Shown: piece after piece, positions 30,652 through 38,929 of the stretch | Position numbering within the stretch: position 1 is the stretch's first letter | Layout of the letters: each line of letters begins with the position of its first letter | DNA from: Trueperaceae bacterium | GTDB taxonomy: Bacteria > Deinococcota > Deinococci > Deinococcales > Trueperaceae | Length of the DNA: 64,000 nt | NCBI GenBank assembly: GCA_036381035.1 | Contig: DASVDQ010000099.1 | Coordinates: forward strand, 1-64,000 | Direction: 5' to 3' | The notes under the pieces: model-generated | The model's input: the letters and a program-made list of their open reading frames with translations, nothing else | Told to the model about the DNA's origin: nothing | Databases searched by the model: none | Translations under genes and position numbers: made by a program

Positions 30652-31805
30652 CGACCAAGCACCTCCGCCGGCGCGCCCGCTTCACGCAGTGGGCCTTCGG
30701 CTTCGTCGTCGTCTTCACCGTGGCCCAGGTGGCGTGGTGGCTGTGGTTCCAGGCCGACTACATCGGCCGCGTCACGGACGCGACCGAGGCCGCCTGGCGC
30801 GACGACGCCGCGCTGGCCGACCGCATCGCCGCGATCGAGCCGGCGGCGATCGACGAGCTCCTCGCGGCGCACCCGCACCTGCGCTACGAGGACGGCCGCT
30901 TCGCCGTCGACCAGCTCCGCCTCGAGGCCTTCGTCGACGAGCAGCGCAGCGCCCTGAGGATGTACCGCTACGAGGGCGTCTTCTTCCTGCTCATCGTCAT
31001 GACCGGCCTCGTCCTCCTGGCCAGGAGCCTGGCGGCGGAGCGCGAGCTCGAGCGGCGCCAGCACAACTTCCTCCTCGCGGTCACCCACGAGTTCAAGACG
31101 CCGATAAGCGCCATGAGGCTGCTGATCGAGACGCTGCAGTACCGGAAGCCGTCGCCGGAGCGGCTGGAGGAGTACCTGCGCCGCATGGACCGCGAGCTCA
31201 CGAGGCTCCAGCACTCCAGCGACCAGGTGCTGGCCAGCGCCAGGCTCGAGCAGCTCGCGCACCAGGGCGAGGCGAGGCGCGAGGACCTCGACAGGCTGGT
31301 GCCGGCCCTCGTGGCCAAGGTGCGCGGGTCCTTCGAAGCGCGCGGCGCCCGGCTCACGGTCGAGCCGGCGGGAGAGCCGCTGGAGGTGCGCGCGTCGCCC
31401 GAGGCGTTCGAGCTGGTGCTCACGAACCTGCTCGACAACGCCGTGAAGTACAGCCCGGGCGAGGAGAAGCCGGTGCTCGTGAGGCTGGCGCGGCGCGGCG
31501 ACCAGGCCGTGCTCGTCGTCGAGGACGAGGGCGTCGGGGTGCCGCCCGCGGAGGCCGACAAGGTGTTCGAGAGGTTCTACAGGCCCGGGAGCGAGATGAC
31601 GCGGAGGAGCCGAGGTGTCGGATTGGGTCTCTACCTGGTGAGGAGCAACGTCGAGATGATGGGCGGTCGCGTGGCCTGTCAGCCGCGACCCGACGGGAGG
31701 AGGGGCACCCGCTTCACGGTGACGCTGCCGCTCGCGCCGGCGGCCGACGCGGCGCCGGGACTGCAGGGCGCCCCGGTCGGCCAGGCGGCGGGGAGGTCGG
31801 CGTGA
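30648..31805 (+). CDS. Sensor histidine kinase inside the heme operon
   Basis: A 385-residue protein. Membrane helices at about 14-35 and 109-127 enclose an outer loop of about 73 residues (AWRDDAALADRIAAIEPAA and following) that could sense a signal. There is no HAMP. The HisKA box is AVTHEFKTPISAMRLL with phospho-accepting His147. The HATPase domain has NLLDNAVKYS, DEGVGVP and GVGLGLYLV. It should phosphorylate the adjacent regulator. GGGAGG lies eight bases before the ATG. Wedging into a heme operon suggests a redox, heme or metal signal, but that is inference. Confidence 0.88.
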   Translation: MTTKHLRRRARFTQWAFGFVVVFTVAQVAWWLWFQADYIGRVTDATEAAWRDDAALADRIAAIEPAAIDELLAAHPHLRYEDGRFAVDQLRLEAFVDEQRSALRMYRYEGVFFLLIVMTGLVLLARSLAAERELERRQHNFLLAVTHEFKTPISAMRLLIETLQYRKPSPERLEEYLRRMDRELTRLQHSSDQVLASARLEQLAHQGEARREDLDRLVPALVAKVRGSFEARGARLTVEPAGEPLEVRASPEAFELVLTNLLDNAVKYSPGEEKPVLVRLARRGDQAVLVVEDEGVGVPPAEADKVFERFYRPGSEMTRRSRGVGLGLYLVRSNVEMMGGRVACQPRPDGRRGTRFTVTLPLAPAADAAPGLQGAPVGQAAGRSA

Positions 31806-32569
31806 CGGGGCTGGCGGCCGAGGGGACGCGGCCCGCCGCCTCAGTGCTAGTGGTCGAGGACGAGCCGGCCCTCGCCGAGGTGCTCTCCGAGAACCTCGTC
31901 GAGGAGGGGTACGACGTGACGGTCGCCGGCGACGGGGCCGAGGCGCTCGCCGCCTGGCGGCGCGAGACGCCCGACCTGGTGGTCCTGGACGTCATGCTGC
32001 CGCACGTCGACGGCTTCGAGGTCTGCCGCGTGCGGCGCGCCGAGGGCGACTCGACGCCGGTGCTGTTCCTCAGCGCGCGCGGCGAGGCCGTGGACCGCAT
32101 CACCGGCCTCGAGGCCGGGGCCGACGACTACCTGACGAAGCCGTTCCACCTCCACGAGTTCCTGCTGCGCGTGCGCGCGCTCCTGAAGCGGACGCTGCCC
32201 GCGCCGGCGCAGCGCCTGGCCTTCGGCGGCCACGTCGTCGACTTCAGGACCTGGACCGCGAGGCTCGACGACGGCCGCGAGGTCCAGCTGTCCGAGCGCG
32301 AGCTCGGCATCCTGCGCGTGCTCGCCGAGCGGGCGGGCGAGGTCGTCAGCCGCGACGAGATCATGGACCGCGTCTGGGGCGACGACACCTTCCCGAGCAG
32401 CCGCACGATCGACAACTTCATCGTGCGCCTCCGGCGGCACTTCGAGCCCGACACCGACGAGCCCGTCTACATCCACACCGTGTGGGGCGTCGGCTACCGC
32501 TTCACGCCGGACGCCACGCCGGCGTCGTCGGCCGGGCCCGAACGAGCGGGAGAGGAGCGTCCGGCGTGA
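31802..32569 (+). CDS. OmpR-family response regulator inside the heme operon
   Basis: A 255-residue protein. The receiver domain (about 14-125) has the acidic pair ED at 19-20, phospho-acceptor Asp63 (LVVLDVMLPHVDG) and the LTKPF lysine. A winged-helix DNA-binding domain (about 140-240) ends YIHTVWGVGYRF, with the TIDNFIVRLRRHFE recognition part. It is the partner of the preceding kinase (four-base overlap) and is itself coupled to hemE. Target promoters unknown; control of the heme genes is a reasonable guess. Confidence 0.9.
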   Translation: MTGLAAEGTRPAASVLVVEDEPALAEVLSENLVEEGYDVTVAGDGAEALAAWRRETPDLVVLDVMLPHVDGFEVCRVRRAEGDSTPVLFLSARGEAVDRITGLEAGADDYLTKPFHLHEFLLRVRALLKRTLPAPAQRLAFGGHVVDFRTWTARLDDGREVQLSERELGILRVLAERAGEVVSRDEIMDRVWGDDTFPSSRTIDNFIVRLRRHFEPDTDEPVYIHTVWGVGYRFTPDATPASSAGPERAGEERPA

Positions 32570-33600
32570 GCGTCTACCTCGAGACCCTCAGGGGACGGGA
32601 CGGCGAGCGCGCGCCGGTCTGGTTCATGCGCCAGGCGGGCCGCTACCTGCCCGAGTACCGGCGCATTCGCGAGAGGCACTCGTTCTGGGAGATGGTGCGC
32701 ACGCCGGAGCTCGCCGCCGAGGTCACCCTCCAACCGGTCGAGCGCTTCGGCGTGGACGCGGCGATCCTCTTCCAGGACATCATGTCGCCGCTCCCGGACA
32801 TGGGCGTGGAGGTCGAGTTCGCGCCCGGCCCCGTGATCGCCAGGCCCGTGCGCGACGCCGCGTCGGTCGCCGCCCTGCGCGTGCCGCCAGCGGGGGAGGT
32901 GGCGCCCTTCGCCGCGGAGGCCGTGCGGCTCGCCTCCCAGGCCTCGCCGGTGCCGGTCATCGGCTTCGCCGGCGCCCCCCTCACCCTGGCCGCCTACCTG
33001 GTCGAGGGCGGCGGCTCGAAGGACTTCGCGACGTTCCGGGCGTTCCTGCGCTCCGAGCCGCTCGTCGCGGAGGCGCTGCTGGCGAAGCTCGCCGACGTGG
33101 CGGTCGGCTACCTCGCCTCGCAGGTGGCCGCGGGCGCCAGGGCCGTGCAGCTCTTCGACTCGTGGGCCGGCCTCCTGGACCGGCGCACCTACGCCAGGCA
33201 CGGGGCGCCGCACCTGCGGCGCATCGTCCGCGCCGTGCGCGACCTGGGCGTGCCGGTGACCTACATGGCCGTCGGCGCGGGACACCTGCTCGAGGAGGTC
33301 GCCGGCCTCGGCTGCGACGCCGTCAGCGTCGACTGGCGCACGCCGCTGCGCGCGGCGCGGCGCCTCCTGCCCGGCAAGGCCCTGCAGGGCAACCTCGACC
33401 CGGCGGCGCTGTTCGCCCCGCGCGAGGCGCTGCTCGCGGAAGCGCTGCGGGTCCTCGACGAGGGGCGAGGCGGCCCGCACGTGTTCAACCTCGGCCACGG
33501 ACTGCTCCCCGGCACCGACCCCGACGCCGTCGCCGCCGTCGTCGACCTCGTCAAGGGCTACGCGCGTCGGCCGGCGTCCGCGGCGGAGGTGGGGGCGTGA
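32566..33600 (+). CDS. hemE: Uroporphyrinogen decarboxylase
   Basis: A 344-residue protein. It removes four acetate carboxyls from uroporphyrinogen III to give coproporphyrinogen III. Motifs: FMRQAGRYLPEYR (phosphate/carboxylate-binding arginines), ILFQDIMSPLPDMG with the catalytic aspartate, IGFAGAPLTLAAYLVEGG, FDSWAGLL and FNLGHGLLPGTDPD with the conserved histidine. Starts GTG; four-base overlaps with the response regulator and hemF. Confidence 0.95.
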   Translation: MSVYLETLRGRDGERAPVWFMRQAGRYLPEYRRIRERHSFWEMVRTPELAAEVTLQPVERFGVDAAILFQDIMSPLPDMGVEVEFAPGPVIARPVRDAASVAALRVPPAGEVAPFAAEAVRLASQASPVPVIGFAGAPLTLAAYLVEGGGSKDFATFRAFLRSEPLVAEALLAKLADVAVGYLASQVAAGARAVQLFDSWAGLLDRRTYARHGAPHLRRIVRAVRDLGVPVTYMAVGAGHLLEEVAGLGCDAVSVDWRTPLRAARRLLPGKALQGNLDPAALFAPREALLAEALRVLDEGRGGPHVFNLGHGLLPGTDPDAVAAVVDLVKGYARRPASAAEVGA

Positions 33601-34568
33601 GCGCGCCGTGGGACTCCGCCGCGGCGCGGCGCGTCGTCGACCTGGTGAGGGGCGCGCAGGGCGAGATCGTGGCGCGCTTCGAGGGGCTCGAGGAGCGGGC
33701 GCGTTTCCGCCCTCACACCTGGGAGCGGCAGGGCGGCGGTGGCGGCACGGCGATGGTGCTGCAGGACGGGGAGACGTTCGCCAAGGTCGGCATCAACGTC
33801 TCGGCCGTGCACGGCGCCGAGGTGCCGGCCAGCCTGGCGGCCGTCCACCCCGAGGCGGCCGGTAAGCCGTTCTTCGCGACCGGCCTGTCGCTCATCGCCC
33901 ACGCCGTGAACCCGTACGTGCCGTCGTTCCACGCCAACTACCGCTACTTCGAGGTCGGCGACCTGTGGTGGTTCGGCGGCGGCGCCGACCTCACGCCCAA
34001 CTACGGCTTCGAGGAGGACGTGCGCTACTTCCACGGCGTGCTCAAGGCGCAGTGCGACGCGCGCGACCCGGCGCTCTACGACGAGCTCAAGCGGCGCTGC
34101 GACGAGTACTTCTACCTCCCGCACCGCCGCGAGACGCGGGGCGTGGGCGGCATCTTCTTCGACCAGCTCACGCCGCCGCGCGAGCTCGCCGCCGCCGGCG
34201 CCGACGGCGCGCCCGGCGGACCGCTCTGGGAGGCCGACCTGGCGTTCGTCGCCAGCGGCCTCGCGGCGATCCCCGAGGCGTACCTGCCGCTCGTCGCGAG
34301 GCGGCGCGCCGCCCCTTACGGCGAGCGCGAGGTGGCGTGGCAGCGCCTGCGGCGCGGGCGCTACGTGGAGTTCAACCTCGTCTACGACCGCGGCACGCTG
34401 TTCGGCCTGCAGACGGGAGGGAACATCGAGGCGATCCTCGTCTCCCTGCCCCCGCTGGCCGCCTGGGCCTTCGACCACCGGCCCGAGCCCGGCAGCCCCG
34501 AGGCGCGACTGGCCGAGTACCTCGTCCCCCGCGACTGGCTGGGGACCCGCCGACAGGAGACGGCATGA
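33597..34568 (+). CDS. hemF: Oxygen-dependent coproporphyrinogen III oxidase
   Basis: A 323-residue protein. It oxidatively decarboxylates coproporphyrinogen III to protoporphyrinogen IX using O2. Motifs: WERQGGGGGTAMVL, HAVNPYVPSFHANYRYFE, WWFGGGADLTPNYGFEEDVRYFH (read in parts), GVGGIFFDQL and the closing GRYVEFNLVYDRGTLFGLQTGGN region. The use of hemF shows an aerobic, protoporphyrin-dependent route; no oxygen-independent HemN is in this window. Starts GTG overlapping hemE. Confidence 0.95.
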   Translation: MSAPWDSAAARRVVDLVRGAQGEIVARFEGLEERARFRPHTWERQGGGGGTAMVLQDGETFAKVGINVSAVHGAEVPASLAAVHPEAAGKPFFATGLSLIAHAVNPYVPSFHANYRYFEVGDLWWFGGGADLTPNYGFEEDVRYFHGVLKAQCDARDPALYDELKRRCDEYFYLPHRRETRGVGGIFFDQLTPPRELAAAGADGAPGGPLWEADLAFVASGLAAIPEAYLPLVARRRAAPYGEREVAWQRLRRGRYVEFNLVYDRGTLFGLQTGGNIEAILVSLPPLAAWAFDHRPEPGSPEARLAEYLVPRDWLGTRRQETA

Positions 34569-35767
34569 ACGAGACGGACACGGCGTCCGCGGGTGTGGAC
34601 CGCGGGGAGGCGCGGGGCGACGAGCGCGGCGCGTCCCGCGGGGCACAGCGGGGCGAGCCCCGCCGCCCCACGGGCATCGTGATGCTGAACCTGGGCGGCC
34701 CACGGGACCTCGACGAGGTCGAGCCGTTCCTCCTCGAGCTCTTCGCCGACGAGGAGATCATCCAGCTACCGGCGCAGCGCTGGCTGGGGCCGTTCATCGC
34801 CAGGCGGCGCGTGAGGTCGGTGCAGGCGAACTACCGGGACATCGGCGGCGGCAGCCCGATCCTCGACTGGACGACCAAGCAGGGGCGCGGCATGTGCGAG
34901 CGGCTCGACAGGATCTCGCCGCAGACCGCTCCGCACCGGTTCTACGTGGCGTTCCGCTACGCCAAGCCGAAGAGCGAGGACGCGCTGGCCCAGATGAAGG
35001 CGGACGGCGTGACGCGCGCCGTGGCCTTCACGCAGTACCCGCAGTTCTCCTGCGCGACGACGGGCAGCAGCCTCAACGAGCTGTGGCGCGCCGCGCGGCG
35101 GCTGGGCATGGAGGGCGACTTCGCCTGGAGCGTCATCGACAGGTGGTTCGCCCACCCGCGCTTCGTCGAGGCGATGACCGAGACCGTGCGCGCCGGCCTG
35201 GCGGGCTTCGCCCCCGAGGACCTGGCCGACGTGCTCATCGTCTTCAGCGCCCACAGCCTGCCGATGAGCGTCGTCAACCGCGGCGACGCCTACCCGGCCG
35301 AGGTCGGCGCGACCGTGCACGAGGTCATGAAGAGGCTCGGCTACGCGCACGAGTACCTCGTCAGCTACCAGTCCGAGGTGGGCCCGGTGCCGTGGCTCGG
35401 GCCCTCGACCGAGAGCGTCGTCAGGGAGCTGGGCGCGAAGGGGAGGCGCAACGTCCTCGTCGTCCCCGTCGCGTTCACCAGCGACCACATCGAGACGCTC
35501 CACGAGCTCGACATCGAGTACGGCCACCTCGCCGCCGAGGTCGGCATCACGAACTACCGCCGCGCCCCGGCCCTGAACGACGCGCCGCTGTTCCTCGACG
35601 CCCTCGCCGCGATCGTCGCCGAGCACCTGGCGGCGGGCGAGGCCTGCTCGGGACAGTACGGCCTGAGGTGCCCGGGCTGCGTGAACCCGCAGTGCCGCGA
35701 CCTGCCGAACGCCGTCGCACCCTACCGGCGCACGCCGGTGGGTCCGCGCGCCCGCGAGGCGAGTTGA
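34565..35767 (+). CDS. hemH: Ferrochelatase with animal-type [2Fe-2S] ligands
   Basis: A 400-residue protein. It inserts Fe2+ into protoporphyrin IX. The core runs from about residue 35 (GIVMLNLGGP), with catalytic His230 (FSAHSLPM) and HIETLHELDIEY. Four cysteines match the human [2Fe-2S] ligands in position: Cys163 in QYPQFSCATTGSSLNE, and Cys369, Cys372 and Cys377 in CPGCVNPQC, with Cys361 as an extra. The first 34 residues are charged and low-complexity, not an obvious targeting signal. Starts ATG overlapping hemF; the stop overlaps the TTG start of hemY. Confidence 0.94.
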   Translation: MNETDTASAGVDRGEARGDERGASRGAQRGEPRRPTGIVMLNLGGPRDLDEVEPFLLELFADEEIIQLPAQRWLGPFIARRRVRSVQANYRDIGGGSPILDWTTKQGRGMCERLDRISPQTAPHRFYVAFRYAKPKSEDALAQMKADGVTRAVAFTQYPQFSCATTGSSLNELWRAARRLGMEGDFAWSVIDRWFAHPRFVEAMTETVRAGLAGFAPEDLADVLIVFSAHSLPMSVVNRGDAYPAEVGATVHEVMKRLGYAHEYLVSYQSEVGPVPWLGPSTESVVRELGAKGRRNVLVVPVAFTSDHIETLHELDIEYGHLAAEVGITNYRRAPALNDAPLFLDALAAIVAEHLAAGEACSGQYGLRCPGCVNPQCRDLPNAVAPYRRTPVGPRAREAS

Positions 35768-37218
35768 CGCCCAGCGCGAGCGAGCGGGACGGCGCGGGCG
35801 AGCCGCGGACCGCCGCGGCCGCCGGGCAAGGTCAGAGGGCCGGCGCCGCGCCGGTCGACGTCCTCGTCGTCGGCGGCGGCCTAGCCGGCCTCGTCACCGG
35901 GTTCTGGGCCTCGCGCCTCGACCCCTCTGCGCGCGTCGTCGTGCTCGAGGCCGCGGCGCGCGCCGGGGGCAAGGCGTCCACCGTGGAGGTGGACGGGTTC
36001 GCGGTAGACACCGGGCCCGGCACGCTGTCTCTCGAGCCGGAGGCGACCGCCCCGCTCCTCGAGGCGCTCGGACTGGCGGGGGAGGCCCTGGACCCGGCCA
36101 CCGACGTCGGCCGCCGGTACCTGGTGAGGAACGGCCGCCTCGTGCCCGTCCCCTCCGGCCCGGGCGGCTTCCTGGCGTCGCCGCTGCTGCCGTGGCCGGC
36201 CAAGGCCTGGGCGCTGCTCGAGCCGACGCGTCCGCCCGCGACCGGCGACGAGACGGTGCACGACTTCCTCGCCCGCCGCTTCGGGCCGGGCGTCGCGCGG
36301 GTCTTCGGCGAGGCGCTGGTCTCTGGCGTGGCGGCCGGCGACCCCCGCGACCTCAGCGTCGCCGCGCTCTTCCCCCAGCTCAAGGCGCTGGAGGCGCGCG
36401 CCGGCAGCCTCATCAGGGGCATGGCGGCCGCGCGTCGGGCGGGGGCGCCGCCGCGGCGCACCGTGGCCCTGCGCGGCGGGATGCGCCGCCTGCACGAGGC
36501 GCTCGCCTACGCTCTGGGCGCGCGGCTGGTCACCGGCGCGGAGGCCGCGTCGCTGCGGACCAGGGGAGGCGTCTACGAGGTCGCGTCGCTCGACGGCCGG
36601 ACGTGGACGGCGCGGTCGGTGGTCCTGGCGACGCCGGCGTACGTCACGGCGCGGCTCCTGGAGGACACGGCGCCGGAGGCGGCGAGGCTGCTCGGGGAGG
36701 TGCCCTACGCCCCGGTCGACGTCGTGGCCCTGGGTTACCGGCGGGAGGACGTCCCGCCGCTCGCGGGCTTCGGCTTCGTAGCGCCGCGCGGCCAGGGCGT
36801 GAGGAGCCTCGGGGTCATCTACGCCTCGGCCATCGCGCCCGGCCTGGCGCCCGAGGGGCACGTGCTCCTCAGGGCGATCGCCGGCGGCGCGCTGGACCCG
36901 GGCTTCGCCGACCTGGAGGCCGGCGATAAGGTCGAGGCGGTGCGGGCCGACGTGCGGGCGGCCCTGGGCGTGACGGCCGAGCCGGTCGTCGCGCACGTCG
37001 CCAGCTGGCCGCGGGGGATACCGCAGTACCGCCTCGGGCACCTGGAGAGGCTGGCGGCGGCCGAGGCAGACCTGGCGCGGCTGCCCGGCGTGCGGCTCGC
37101 CGGCGACGCCTACCGGGGGCTCGGCGTCGTCGACAGGCTCAGGGAGGGCCTGCGCGTCGCCAGGGAGCTGACGGCCGGACGCGCGGCGGCGCCCACCGGC
37201 GCGTCCCCGCCCGGCTAG
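35764..37218 (+). CDS. hemY: Protoporphyrinogen oxidase (HemY type)
   Basis: A 484-residue protein. FAD-dependent oxidation of protoporphyrinogen IX to protoporphyrin IX. The N-terminal dinucleotide fold is VDVLVVGGGLAGLVTGFWAS at about 32-50, followed by VVVLEAAARAGGKAST. FGEALVSGVAAGDPRDLSV and the closing SWPRGIPQYRLGHLERL and LAGDAYRGLGVVD match the family. A TTG start is inferred from the perfect four-base overlap with hemH, in line with all other junctions. It ends the heme operon and converges with sppA. Confidence 0.92.
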   Translation: MTPSASERDGAGEPRTAAAAGQGQRAGAAPVDVLVVGGGLAGLVTGFWASRLDPSARVVVLEAAARAGGKASTVEVDGFAVDTGPGTLSLEPEATAPLLEALGLAGEALDPATDVGRRYLVRNGRLVPVPSGPGGFLASPLLPWPAKAWALLEPTRPPATGDETVHDFLARRFGPGVARVFGEALVSGVAAGDPRDLSVAALFPQLKALEARAGSLIRGMAAARRAGAPPRRTVALRGGMRRLHEALAYALGARLVTGAEAASLRTRGGVYEVASLDGRTWTARSVVLATPAYVTARLLEDTAPEAARLLGEVPYAPVDVVALGYRREDVPPLAGFGFVAPRGQGVRSLGVIYASAIAPGLAPEGHVLLRAIAGGALDPGFADLEAGDKVEAVRADVRAALGVTAEPVVAHVASWPRGIPQYRLGHLERLAAAEADLARLPGVRLAGDAYRGLGVVDRLREGLRVARELTAGRAAAPTGASPPG

Positions 37219-37220
37219 CC

Positions 37221-37238
37221 GGGCCGCCGCGGCGGCCC
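37221..37238 (+). terminator. Terminator hairpin after the heme operon
   Basis: GGGCCGCCGCGGCGGCCC forms seven to eight pairs with a tiny loop, two bases past the hemY stop and in the short gap before the convergent sppA gene. No T-run. Confidence 0.55.
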
Positions 37239-37252
37239 CGCCCGCGGTCGTC

Positions 37253-38929
37253 CTAGCGGAGCCGCAGCGACACGTCTGGCACCAGCAGCGCGCGCTCGGC
37301 GAGCAGGGGGGCCACGGACGCGAGCGCCTCCTCCGGCCCCTCGCCGGCCGGCAGGACCAGCCGGGCGGGCGCGTGGACGTCCCACACGTCGGCGTCCTCG
37401 TGCAGGCCCGCCAGCTCCTTGGCCAGGGCGATCGCGTGCCTCACGTCTCCGAGCTCGTCGACGAGGCCGACCTCCAGCGCGTCGAGGCCCGTCCAGATGC
37501 GCCCGCGACCGATCTCGTCGACCCGCTCCCTGCTCAGGCGCCGGCCCGCCGCGACGCGGCTCACGAACCTGTCGTAGACCTCGGCGATGTAGCGCTCCAT
37601 CAGCCCGCGCTCGTCGTCGTCCCAGCCTCGCGACGTGCGCATGAGGGTCGCGAAGCGCCCGCGCCTCAGCACCTCGGGGTTCAGGCCATGGCGCTCGTTG
37701 AACTCCTCGAGCACGAGCTTGCCGGCGACGACCCCGATGGACCCGGTCAGGGTCGCGGGGGAGGCGACGACCCTGGTGGCCGCGGCGAGGACGTAGTAGC
37801 CGCCGCTGGCGGCGAGCCGGCCCATGACAGCGACCAGCGGCATGCGCTCGGCGATGCGCCTCACCTCGCGCCAGATCAGGTCGCTCGCCAGCGCCGAGCC
37901 GCCGCCGGAGTCGACGTGGAGCACCACGGCCTCGGTGTGCGGGTCCCTGGCGGCGGCGCGCAGTGCCCGTACCAGGGTCTCGCTGCCGGCCATGGTCCCG
38001 CCGAAGATCGGCAGGGGAACGGGCGAGCGGCGCGAGCGGCCCGTGACGATGGTGCCCTCCAGCGAGACGACCGCGACCCGTCCGCCAGGCGGGCGCGGCC
38101 GGCTCGGCGCGAGGGCCGCCGCCCGCTCCGCGGGCACGTACCCGGCGCCGACGACCTCGTCCTCGTAGGCCACGCGGTCGACCATGCCCAGCTCGAGCGC
38201 GCGCCCGGCGCTGGTCACGCCCTCCTCGATCCAGCGCCTCACCTCGTCCGGGGGCCGGCCGCGCCCCGCCCCGACGGCCCCGAGGTAGTAGCGCTCGACG
38301 CCGTCCAGGACGGCCTCGTACTGGCGGCGCTGCGCCTCGCTCATCGCCGGGAGCGCGAGCTCGTCGCCGGCGTTCTTGTACTCGCGGATCGCGAGCTTCT
38401 CGAACCTGATGCCGGCGCGCCCCAGCGCGTCGGCCACGAACGTCGCCCCCAGGGCGCTGCCGTGCACCCACAGCTCGGCGCTCTCGGGCACGACGACCTC
38501 GTGGGCCGCCGAGACCACGAGGTAGCCGGCCATGTCGAGGGCCGGGGCGACGGCGACGGTGCGCTTGCCGGCGCCGCGTAGGCGCGCGACGAGGCGCCGC
38601 AGGGCGTAGGCCGCGGCGAGGTCGACGCTCAGCTCGTGAACGCGCAGCACGACGCCCTCCAGCGACGGGGAGCGGCACAGCGCGTCCACGGTCTCGGCCA
38701 GCTCGGCGAGCGAGGTCTCGCGCCGGCCGGAGGCGAGGGCCTCGAGGGAGAGTAGCCGGCGCGGGGGCCTGCGCTCCGGGTAGCGCCCGGTGAGCTCGAG
38801 CACCGCCCAGCGCGGGCGCGGACCGGGCAGCGCGGCGACGAGGGCGTCGCGCACCCGCGCCGCGGCGTTGCCGAGGGCTCGCCCGGCCTCGCGCAGCGCC
38901 GGTGACGTCCCCCGGCCCGGCGGGGTCAT
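37253..38929 (-). CDS. sppA: Signal peptide peptidase SppA (long form)
   Basis: A 558-residue protein, the two-domain form. The catalytic pair is Lys185 (IREYKNAGDE) and Ser375 (GRLAASGGYYV), the spacing known from E. coli SppA. VAVVSLEGTIVTG opens the second domain and LHVDSGGGSALASDLIW is conserved. It normally degrades cleaved signal peptides at the membrane, yet no N-terminal membrane helix is visible here, so this copy may be cytoplasmic or peripherally bound. Its ATG overlaps the pepF stop by four bases. Confidence 0.88.
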   Translation of the reverse strand: MTPPGRGTSPALREAGRALGNAAARVRDALVAALPGPRPRWAVLELTGRYPERRPPRRLLSLEALASGRRETSLAELAETVDALCRSPSLEGVVLRVHELSVDLAAAYALRRLVARLRGAGKRTVAVAPALDMAGYLVVSAAHEVVVPESAELWVHGSALGATFVADALGRAGIRFEKLAIREYKNAGDELALPAMSEAQRRQYEAVLDGVERYYLGAVGAGRGRPPDEVRRWIEEGVTSAGRALELGMVDRVAYEDEVVGAGYVPAERAAALAPSRPRPPGGRVAVVSLEGTIVTGRSRRSPVPLPIFGGTMAGSETLVRALRAAARDPHTEAVVLHVDSGGGSALASDLIWREVRRIAERMPLVAVMGRLAASGGYYVLAAATRVVASPATLTGSIGVVAGKLVLEEFNERHGLNPEVLRRGRFATLMRTSRGWDDDERGLMERYIAEVYDRFVSRVAAGRRLSRERVDEIGRGRIWTGLDALEVGLVDELGDVRHAIALAKELAGLHEDADVWDVHAPARLVLPAGEGPEEALASVAPLLAERALLVPDVSLRLR

